Of a stretch of 7,119 bases of DNA, positions 1 to 5,165 are shown in pieces. The notes beneath the pieces were generated by a model, which worked only from the letters and a program-made list of their open reading frames with translations, did not search any database and was not told the origin of the DNA. Made by a program: the position numbers and the translations under genes. Every line of letters begins with the position of its first letter. Positions within the stretch are counted from its first letter, which is position 1. Where the stretch lies: positions 1 through 7,119 of the forward strand of contig JAFAPF010000021.1 of the NCBI GenBank assembly GCA_019247245.1. Reading direction: 5' to 3'. Source of the DNA: Rubrobacter sp. (GTDB lineage Bacteria; Actinomycetota; Rubrobacteria; Rubrobacterales; Rubrobacteraceae).

Positions 1-343
1 CCAGCCGGCGGGCGAGGGTGAAGCCGAACGCGCTTAAGATGGAGGCCACCGCGAACGCGAACATCGACCGGCGTCGAGAAGACGCCAAAGAGGGCCCCAG
101 CGAGGAGAAGCGTTGCATCTCCGGCGTCGGAGATTGCCCGAGCTCGCGGCCAGGACTCCAGATTTCCTCGCCCGGACAGGAGACCGGCGCCGATGACGAG
201 GTCACGTACGCCGAGGAACGCCCGAGCGTAGGACGCTCTCCTATACCGAACGCTCTAGCGATTAACTTAGGAGCCATAACGAGTGTCAGCCCGACGCCGA
301 TGCTCACCCATCCGATGCTCCGCGTAAGCATGTGTTCGTCCAT
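1..343 (-). CDS. Small multi-helix membrane protein, 3' end beyond window, middle segment out of frame
   Basis: The ATG (complement of 341-343) follows an AAGGA Shine-Dalgarno with a 6-base spacer. The frame is open to the window edge, so the C-terminus is missing. Residues 1-42 (starting MDEHMLTRSIGWVSIGVG) and the last part from about residue 93 (RSMFAFAVASILSAFGF) look like normal membrane-protein sequence. Residues 43-92 in this frame are Ser/Pro/Arg-rich and unlike their surroundings. Over that same stretch another minus-strand frame reads LGVRDLVIGAGLL, then ARAISDAGDATLLLAGALFG, which matches my memory of small actinobacterial membrane proteins with a conserved G-x-R-[ED]-L and ARxxxDAxD pattern. 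I infer two compensating one-base indels, near 215-225 and 62-75, from either a real frameshifted allele or sequence error. Function is unknown; the intact protein would have about four helices. Confidence 0.6.
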   Translation of the reverse strand, partial: MDEHMLTRSIGWVSIGVGLTLVMAPKLIARAFGIGERPTLGRSSAYVTSSSAPVSCPGEEIWSPGRELGQSPTPEMQRFSSLGPSLASSRRRSMFAFAVASILSAFGFTLARRL

Positions 344-376
344 GCCGCTTCCTTATCGAAGATCCGACGGGACGGT

Positions 377-382
377 ATTGTA
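377..382 (-). promoter_or_regulatory. Candidate -10 element for the gene at 1-343
   Basis: On the minus strand this reads TACAAT (five of six to TATAAT) and would start transcription near 370, about 27 bases before the ATG at 343. A possible -35, TTGTAG (complement of 403-408), lies at a long spacing of 20 bases, so the match is imperfect. The element is one half of the inverted repeat 377-382/404-409. Confidence 0.35.
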
Positions 383-409
383 ATCTCATAGCTCGGACGG
401 CACTACAAT
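377..409. repeat. Inverted repeat ATTGTA / TACAAT
   Basis: ATTGTA at 377-382 is repeated in inverted form at 404-409 with 21 bases between. It sits in the 92-base gap between the genes at 1-343 and 436-780. Each arm resembles a -10 box on one strand, so the symmetry could be an operator or a coincidence of two weak promoters. The arms are short, and a chance occurrence is possible. Confidence 0.35.
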
Positions 410-435
410 GAGAAGATAATCAGGATGAGGGAGGG

Positions 436-780
436 TTACGAGGAGTGCGACCTACGGGTTTCGAGCAGGAGCAGTAGGATCAAGAAGATCTCATCTATCG
501 TGGTTATGTAACCGGTAGGGTTACGTAGCCCGATGGCGACCCAGAGAATGACCGTCAGCGCCGTGTAACCGATCAGCAGCCAGCGCACGATACGTCGGTA
601 GGATACGAGCAGGGAGATCGGCAGGTACATCGCCGCCAGCAACGTCAGGTATCCGAGGCCGTTCAGGATGAACACTGGGTCGGGAAAGTTAAGTGATAAG
701 TGAACGAAAGCCGTAACGAGCGTCAGGACGATAATGCCGATTTGAAGTGCGATGCCTGTAGATGTACGTGAAGAGGCCAT
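436..780 (-). CDS. Small four-helix integral membrane protein of unknown function
   Basis: The protein has 114 residues, almost all hydrophobic, with four likely membrane segments at about residues 11-30, 36-59, 66-85 and 95-107. A basic loop (YRRIVRW, 61-67) separates helices two and three, and a basic tail (RRSHSS) ends it. His27 and Glu97/Glu107 are the charged or polar residues in or beside the membrane. It resembles small uncharacterised membrane proteins that I recall from Chloroflexota and Rubrobacter; I cannot give a function. The ATG lies 5 bases after the stop of the upstream exporter gene, with AGGAG inside the end of that gene (10-base spacer), so it is very probably co-transcribed and translationally linked to it. 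A role as an accessory to the exporter is only an inference from position. Confidence 0.8.
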   Translation of the reverse strand: MASSRTSTGIALQIGIIVLTLVTAFVHLSLNFPDPVFILNGLGYLTLLAAMYLPISLLVSYRRIVRWLLIGYTALTVILWVAIGLRNPTGYITTIDEIFLILLLLLETRRSHSS

Positions 781-785
781 GGCGA

Positions 786-2054
786 TTACGCTCCTGGTTC
801 TCGCGGTTTGCGGACAGTATTCTCCCCGCGGAAAATTTTACCCGCAACGTATCGTTCGGCAAGGGTCTTGCGCCGCTCTGGAAACAGGGTCGCTGCTGCT
901 ACCAGCAGAGCCAGCATTGCCAGGAAACCCCCGATCCAGTAAGGCGCCGCCACGCCGAGGTGATCGAAAGCGAGGCCCGCGATCACCGGTCCTAGTACCA
1001 GGGTCAGGCCGAGGATGGCTTGCTGGCCACCCATGACCTTGCCCTGCTCACGTTCTGAGACGCGCCTTGAGATAAGGGACGCCAGGGAGGGGATGGCGAG
1101 GCCGGTACCCACCGCCAGTACCCCCACGACCAGATAGAGTATCCAGCCGGCGGGAACGAGCGCCATCAGGCCCAGATTTAGCGCCATAAGCGAGAGGCCC
1201 CCGAGCAGAAGCCAGCCCTCGCCGAAAAGTGGGTGCAGCCTCCCGAGCAGCACCCCTTGCGTAAGCACGGTGCACACGCCGACGAAGGCGAAGAAGAAGG
1301 CGTTGCTGGTTGCGTCCCATCCGAAGCGCACATAGCTGAAGAGTGGAAAGTTGGTCAACAGTCCCGCGAAGGAGAGGTTTAGCAAGAAAACCGTGAGCAG
1401 CCGCATCCGGATGCCGCCGATCTTAAGTACGTCGCCCAGCTGCGAGATAGGGTTGAGGCGGAAGATTGGGGTCGGCGCCCGACGCTCGACTGGGAGCGAC
1501 TCTGGCAGGATGAAGAAGCCGAACGCCACGTTGCTTAAGGCCAGTGCGGAGGCGGCAAAGGCTGGGGCGCCGAGAGAAACGAGGCTCAGGAGGCCACCTA
1601 GGACGGGCCCGCTTATCAGACCGAGCCCGAAGGCGGCCCCGATCAGGCCCAGGCCGCGGGCGCGATCCTCGGGCGCGGTGCTATCGGCAATGTATGCTTG
1701 GGCGGTAGCCTGGGTTCCGCCAGCTCCACCAGCCAGGGCGACGGCCGCAACCAGCAAAAGGAGCGTGTCTGCCAGCCCAAGTAGCAGGTAAGCCAGCGAC
1801 GCACCAGACAGGCAGATCAAGAGCACCGGGCGACGCCCGACGTGGTCCGAAAGACCGCCCAGAAAGGGCCCGCCTACGAACTGTATCGCGGCATACAGGG
1901 ATCCAAGCAGGCCGATCAGGACGGCACCCGAGGCGTATTGCCGTACATAGAACGGCAGGAGCGGTATCACGATCCCATACCCGATCATATCTATAAAGAC
2001 CGTGACAAATAGAAATAAAAGCGGCGACCTACGCCACGACCAGCGTTCCGACAC
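786..2054 (-). CDS. MFS exporter, DHA1 (TetA/Bmr-like) drug:H+ antiporter family
   Basis: A 12-helix major facilitator of 422 residues, the normal length for DHA1. It opens with RRSPLLFLFVTVFIDMIGYG, helix 1. Motif A lies between helices 2 and 3 (GGLSDHVGRRP, about residues 66-76, with Asp70, Arg74 and Arg75). The antiporter motif C lies in helix 5 (GLGLISGPVLGG, 143-154, with Gly149-Pro150). A short hydrophilic central loop (VERRAPTPIFRLNP) divides the two six-helix halves. Motif C marks it as a proton-driven exporter from the cytoplasmic membrane; the substrate cannot be read. I chose the GTG at 2054: it has GGAG with a 7-base spacer, it directly precedes the first helix, and it overlaps the acyltransferase stop by one base (TAGTG). 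A longer reading to 2213 would add 53 Arg/Cys-rich residues inside the upstream gene. Translation is probably coupled to the acyltransferase gene. Confidence 0.9.
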   Translation of the reverse strand: MSERWSWRRSPLLFLFVTVFIDMIGYGIVIPLLPFYVRQYASGAVLIGLLGSLYAAIQFVGGPFLGGLSDHVGRRPVLLICLSGASLAYLLLGLADTLLLLVAAVALAGGAGGTQATAQAYIADSTAPEDRARGLGLIGAAFGLGLISGPVLGGLLSLVSLGAPAFAASALALSNVAFGFFILPESLPVERRAPTPIFRLNPISQLGDVLKIGGIRMRLLTVFLLNLSFAGLLTNFPLFSYVRFGWDATSNAFFFAFVGVCTVLTQGVLLGRLHPLFGEGWLLLGGLSLMALNLGLMALVPAGWILYLVVGVLAVGTGLAIPSLASLISRRVSEREQGKVMGGQQAILGLTLVLGPVIAGLAFDHLGVAAPYWIGGFLAMLALLVAAATLFPERRKTLAERYVAGKIFRGENTVRKPREPGA

Positions 2055-2893
2055 TACCTCGCTCCACAGCGTGCGATCAGGCGTTGCGTTTCTCGCAGTA
2101 TGACCTGGCCAGCAGCGTCCTCTGCATCGGCATAAACGGGCCGACCGAACGTAACCCTTACGGTGACGTTGCGCAGCGCAGGGACCATTGTCTGGAGGGT
2201 GGCTGCGAGCCACTGGCGGTCTTTAGGTCGACGGCGCAAGAAGGTCAGAGGGTTACGCAGAGCTGCGGGGGAGAGCACGCCGCTGACTACGACCGGGATG
2301 ACCGCAAGCCTCGGCACAAGTCGGGCGAAAAGATCCGCGCTCGCTGACCAGTGTTCGAGTGCCTCGACCGCGCCGGGTAGCACGGCAGGGTCCGGTTCGA
2401 TCCTTCCGGCGGGGAACGTGAGAACCGCGCCGCCGCCTCTAAGGTGCCGGGTCGCGTCCCGGAGTAGACCGAAGCGCTCCGAGGACGTCTCCGACATCGT
2501 GAGCAGGTATTGCGAGGTGTTCGGGAGCGCATCCAAGAACGGGCGCTTCGCCGCAACCACGCGCAGATCAGACCTAGGTATCGCGTTGAACAGGGCGACG
2601 GTATCGGTGAGGCCCGGATGGTTCGCAACGAGTAGTAACGGACCTTCCTGCGGTATGTTCTCCTGGCCTTCGACCTCCCCGCTACGGGCCATACGCTCCA
2701 GTATCCAGGCCCCACCCGCTCCTAACCCCAACTCACCGACGGTCCTATCGTAGGTCACGACCTGATGGGCCAGACGCCGCGCCGGAATCCTAGAAAGCAG
2801 TTTCAGGAGACGACGGCCGCGGCGTAGGTTGCCTAGACCGAAGGCGGATAGCAGGTCGTCGACGCACACCTGCGTTAGCGCTTCGACCTGCAC
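2054..2893 (-). CDS. PlsC-like phospholipid/glycerol acyltransferase (LPLAT superfamily)
   Basis: A putative membrane-associated acyltransferase that would transfer an acyl chain to a glycerolipid or other hydroxyl acceptor. The catalytic HX4D motif is clear (NHPGLTD, His92 and Asp97). It is followed by the region that includes RVVAAKRPFL (111-120), then motif III as FPAGRIEPD (160-168, where classical PlsC has FPEGTR), and motif IV as VIPVVVSG (198-205). A helical N-terminal part of about 85 residues precedes the domain, so it is not a minimal PlsC. I prefer the GTG at 2893 because GGAG stands 6 bases before it, giving 279 residues. An ATG at 2977 would add 28 residues (starting MRCRYAMQNN) but has no usable Shine-Dalgarno and would bring the gene next to the divergent operon's promoter. 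First gene of the acyltransferase-exporter-4TM unit. The natural acceptor is unknown. Confidence 0.85.
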   Translation of the reverse strand: MQVEALTQVCVDDLLSAFGLGNLRRGRRLLKLLSRIPARRLAHQVVTYDRTVGELGLGAGGAWILERMARSGEVEGQENIPQEGPLLLVANHPGLTDTVALFNAIPRSDLRVVAAKRPFLDALPNTSQYLLTMSETSSERFGLLRDATRHLRGGGAVLTFPAGRIEPDPAVLPGAVEALEHWSASADLFARLVPRLAVIPVVVSGVLSPAALRNPLTFLRRRPKDRQWLAATLQTMVPALRNVTVRVTFGRPVYADAEDAAGQVILRETQRLIARCGAR

Positions 2894-2979
2894 TGAGCGC
2901 TCCGATGCGGATGTACAGGCCGAGATTAAGACGGGCGGTTGAGGTGCGTTGTTCTGCATAGCATATCGGCACCGCATCC

Positions 2980-2985
2980 TATACT
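2980..2985 (+). promoter_or_regulatory. Candidate -10 box (TATACT) for the reductase-dehydrogenase-PTPS-GT operon
   Basis: TATACT matches five of six consensus positions and would place the transcript start near 2992, giving a leader of about 55 bases before the GTG at 3047. No good -35 is found at 16-18 bases upstream, so it may need an activator or an alternative sigma factor, or be a chance match. Confidence 0.35.
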
Positions 2986-2992
2986 ACACGTT

Positions 2993-3020
2993 GGTCTACG
3001 CACGCGCTCTCGTGCTAACC
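2993..3020 (+). promoter_or_regulatory. Bulged stem-loop in the operon leader
   Basis: GCACG (3000-3004) pairs with CGTGC (3011-3015) around a six-base loop. The stem extends through TA/TA and GGT/ACC with two single-C bulges (2996 and 2999), for ten pairs in total. It would form the very 5' end of the predicted transcript. It has no U-tract, so it is not a terminator; it could stabilise the mRNA or bind a regulator. Confidence 0.3.
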
Positions 3021-3046
3021 TGCGAAGCGAGGAAGCTAGGAAGAGA

Positions 3047-3712
3047 GTGATCGCCCGTCCTACCGTAACCGTAAGCTATGCCCAGACGCTCGACGGGCGT
3101 CTGGCGACCGTAAACGGCGGCTCGCGTTGGATCAGTTCCCGCGAGGCGCTGCGCTTTGCCCACGTTCTGCGCTCCAAGCACGACGCGATCATGGTCGGCG
3201 CCGGTACGGCGTGCAAGGATGATCCGCAGTTGACGGTCCGCTTCGCCTCCGGGAAGAATCCCCTGCGCGTCGTTGTAGACAGCGCTTTGCGTACGCCGCT
3301 TACCGCTGCGGTGCTAGCCAACGGTGCCGCCTACGGCACCGTCTTCGCCGTAACAAAGCATGCCCCTACCGGACGCTGCGATGAAGCCTGCTCTTTGGGC
3401 GCCACCGTTTTGCGGTTACCGGCCGATAACAAAGGTCGGGTAGACCTAAACGCCCTGCTATCTGAGCTCCACGCTTTGGGTGTCGGCTCGGTAATGGTAG
3501 AGGGAGGGGCGACTTTAATCACGTCTTTTCTGTGCAACCACCTGGTGGATAGGCTCGTCGTCTGCATCGCGCCCAAGATCCTCGGAAGAGGCATCGAGGC
3601 CGTCGGGGACCTCGGCATTTGCGAGCTAGATGACTCCCTGGTCCTGGCGGACACCTCTGTCATCACCTACGGCGGGGACATCATCCTCGACAGCCGAGTC
3701 GAGTACCCTTAA
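3047..3712 (+). CDS. Stand-alone RibD C-terminal (DHFR-fold) reductase
   Basis: An NAD(P)H-dependent reductase of the RibD-C/RIB7 family, 221 residues, without the N-terminal deaminase found in bifunctional RibD. Family signatures are clear: SYAQTLDGRLA (10-20), SRWISSREALRFAH (26-39), DAIMVGAGTACKDDPQLTVR (46-65; the G-x-GT and DDP nucleotide/substrate motifs) and MVEGGATL (150-157). Known members reduce the ribosyl group of the GTP-derived pyrimidine in riboflavin synthesis; relatives of this fold reduce dihydropterins (DmrA-type). Which applies here is unknown. The GTG at 3047 is chosen because AGGA precedes it by five bases and conserved sequence begins at once (PTVTVSYAQT); a reading from the ATG at 2939 would add 36 Arg-rich residues across the promoter. 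First of four closely packed genes; the next starts 8 bases after its stop. Confidence 0.85.
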   Translation: MIARPTVTVSYAQTLDGRLATVNGGSRWISSREALRFAHVLRSKHDAIMVGAGTACKDDPQLTVRFASGKNPLRVVVDSALRTPLTAAVLANGAAYGTVFAVTKHAPTGRCDEACSLGATVLRLPADNKGRVDLNALLSELHALGVGSVMVEGGATLITSFLCNHLVDRLVVCIAPKILGRGIEAVGDLGICELDDSLVLADTSVITYGGDIILDSRVEYP

Positions 3713-3720
3713 GGCAACCG

Positions 3721-4767
3721 ATGAGCACCGAGCCATTCTTGGTCCCGAACACCTCGCTTGAGGCTTGCGCCCTCTGGTTTACTGCGCCGCGCACGGCAGA
3801 GTTCCATCTGGAGACAGTGCCGCCACCCGGACCGGACGAGGTGCGCGTCCGGTCTACGGCCTCGGCCTTGAGCCAGGGGACCGAGATGCTCGTCTACCAC
3901 GGCGAGGTCCCAGATAACCTGCCACTCGACCTGCCCACCCTTGCGGGCAGCTTCGGGTTCCCGATCAAGTACGGCTACGCTACAATCGGACAGGTTATCG
4001 ACGTGGGCGTGGGCGTTGAAAACCTAGCTCCTGGAGCCTCCGTCTTTGTTCACCATCCGCACCAGGATTTCTTTGTGATACCCGGGAAGTTGGCGGTTCG
4101 TCTCCCAGATGAGCTTGACGCATTGCTTGGCCTCTTTGTCGCCAACCTCGAAACGGCCGTGAGCGTTATCCACGATACTCCTCTACGCCTTGGCGAGACA
4201 GCACTTGTCTTTGGGCAGGGCGTACTCGGTCTCCTCATAACCCAGCTGCTCAAGATCGCCGGCGCTGAGCAAGTGCTGGCAGTCGATCCCTTGAAGAAGC
4301 GGCGGGATCTGGCGCTAGCCATGGGTGCAGACGGAGCGCTTGAACCCGGCGATCTGCCTGAAAGCATCCTCTACGTGACCGCCGGACGGGGCGCGGATGT
4401 AGCGGTCGAGGCCAGCGGATCGGGGGCTGCGTTGCAGGCCGCCATAGACTCCGTCGTGGCTGAGGGAACCGTCGTCGTCGCATCTTGGTACGGCACTAAG
4501 CCCATTTCCCTCGCTCTAGGCGACCGTTTCCATCGGGAACGGCTACGGCTCCGTTCTTCGCAGGTTGGTCGTATGAGCCCGGACCTCGGCTCACGCTGGG
4601 ACCGTAGCCGGCGGATGGAGATGGTCGTCAATCTGCTGCGCCGGCTGCGCTTGAAGGAGCTCATCTCTCATCGCTTTCCTTTCCAGGAGGCACCGGATGC
4701 CTACCAGCTCGTGGATGAGCATCCTGAAGACGTAGTGCAGTTGATCCTCACGCATGACCGAACGTAA
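3721..4767 (+). CDS. Zinc-less medium-chain dehydrogenase, BchC-like
   Basis: A soluble MDR-superfamily oxidoreductase of 348 residues. The N-terminal GroES-like domain carries SxGTE (51-55) where zinc alcohol dehydrogenases have the catalytic Cys of CGTD, and KYGYATIGQV (84-92) where they have GHE. The catalytic zinc ligands are therefore absent, and there is no four-Cys structural zinc lobe. This SxGTE...GYxxxGxV pattern resembles BchC-type dehydrogenases. The Rossmann fold shows GQGVLG (165-170) and AVDP with Asp189 at the end of the second strand, favouring NAD(H). The C-terminal part (SWYGTKPISL, then RSSQVGRMSP) is typical of the family. AAGG overlaps the upstream TAA and sits 6 bases before the ATG. 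It probably oxidises or reduces an alcohol/carbonyl on the operon's product; general databases would call it zinc-binding alcohol dehydrogenase. Confidence 0.85.
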   Translation: MSTEPFLVPNTSLEACALWFTAPRTAEFHLETVPPPGPDEVRVRSTASALSQGTEMLVYHGEVPDNLPLDLPTLAGSFGFPIKYGYATIGQVIDVGVGVENLAPGASVFVHHPHQDFFVIPGKLAVRLPDELDALLGLFVANLETAVSVIHDTPLRLGETALVFGQGVLGLLITQLLKIAGAEQVLAVDPLKKRRDLALAMGADGALEPGDLPESILYVTAGRGADVAVEASGSGAALQAAIDSVVAEGTVVVASWYGTKPISLALGDRFHRERLRLRSSQVGRMSPDLGSRWDRSRRMEMVVNLLRRLRLKELISHRFPFQEAPDAYQLVDEHPEDVVQLILTHDRT

Positions 4768-4771
4768 GGAG
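4766..4771 (+). promoter_or_regulatory. Shine-Dalgarno AAGGAG fixing the PTPS-like GTG start
   Basis: A near-perfect site with a 7-base spacer to the GTG at 4779. It shares bases with the TAA that ends the dehydrogenase gene, which supports coupled translation and settles the non-ATG start. Confidence 0.8.
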
Positions 4772-4778
4772 ACCCCAG

Positions 4779-5156
4779 GTGTACGAAGTCTACGTCGCAG
4801 CGCAGTTCGAGGCAGCACACCGGCTCCTTGGTGACTTTGGACCGGCGACACGCCTACACGGGCATACCTACCGGATGGAGGTGCTTGTACGTGGTGAACG
4901 TCTGAAGGACAATGGGAGCCTCCACGACGTCGGTCGGCTGCGCGAGGTGGTCGAAGAGGTGGCTGCCTCGCTTAACTTCCGCGATCTGAACGACGTGCCG
5001 GATCTTGCGGGTGTGAACACGACGACAGAGGTGGTGGCGCGCTATTGTTGGGACAAACTTGCGCCGCACTTGCATGGTCAGGAGCTCGACTCTCTGATGG
5101 TACGCATCTGGGAGTCGCCCCAGGTTTACGCCGCCCGTGAAGATCTCCTAGGTTGA
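4779..5156 (+). CDS. 6-pyruvoyl-tetrahydropterin synthase / QueD-fold protein with altered active site
   Basis: A 125-residue T-fold protein, typical length for PTPS/QueD. The zinc triad is intact: His14 (FEAAHRL) and His27/His29 (LHGHTY). The pterin-anchoring Glu is present (VRIWES, Glu112), as are LHDVGRL (48-54) and NTTTEVVARYCWD (80-92), the equivalent of QueD's PTSEVLAKWIWD. The catalytic residues are not conserved. The Cys four positions before the first His of HGH is Ala23, and the LDHH segment carrying the catalytic Asp-His reads LNFR (66-69). It should bind zinc and a pterin-like ligand but cannot use the usual mechanism. The GTG start has AAGGAG seven bases upstream, overlapping the dehydrogenase stop. 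Third gene of the operon. Calling it QueD would be unsafe; no other queuosine gene is in view. Confidence 0.88.
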   Translation: MYEVYVAAQFEAAHRLLGDFGPATRLHGHTYRMEVLVRGERLKDNGSLHDVGRLREVVEEVAASLNFRDLNDVPDLAGVNTTTEVVARYCWDKLAPHLHGQELDSLMVRIWESPQVYAAREDLLG

Positions 5157-5165
5157 CCCGACCTT

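Larger units (their letters stand above)
2894..3046. other. Divergent intergenic region between the acyltransferase and reductase operons
   Basis: About 150 bases separate the preferred GTG starts of the two divergent transcription units, so promoters for both should lie here. A TATACT at 2980-2985 and a bulged stem-loop at 2993-3020 are the recognisable elements. If the acyltransferase began at the ATG at 2977 instead, the gap would be only 69 bases. I see no clear promoter for the minus-strand unit. Confidence 0.5.

Noticed and set aside
18..383. 121-residue plus-strand reading frame
   Set aside because: It is Arg/Ser/Pro-rich, has no recognisable motif, and lies antisense to the membrane-protein gene with a good ribosome site at 343.
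1351..1791. 146-residue plus-strand reading frame
   Set aside because: Antisense shadow of the MFS gene with an Ala/Arg/Pro-rich, domain-less translation.
2055..2213. N-terminal extension of the MFS exporter to 2213
   Set aside because: The 53 extra residues are Arg/Cys-rich, lie wholly inside the acyltransferase gene, and a well-placed Shine-Dalgarno supports the GTG at 2054.
2163..2753. 196-residue plus-strand reading frame
   Set aside because: Shadow of the acyltransferase gene: Ser/Arg/Pro-rich composition and no domain features, whereas the minus strand carries HX4D and FPAG motifs.
4779..5156. Assignment as QueD in queuosine synthesis
   Set aside because: The catalytic Cys, Asp and His are missing and no queE, queC, queF or folE gene is near.
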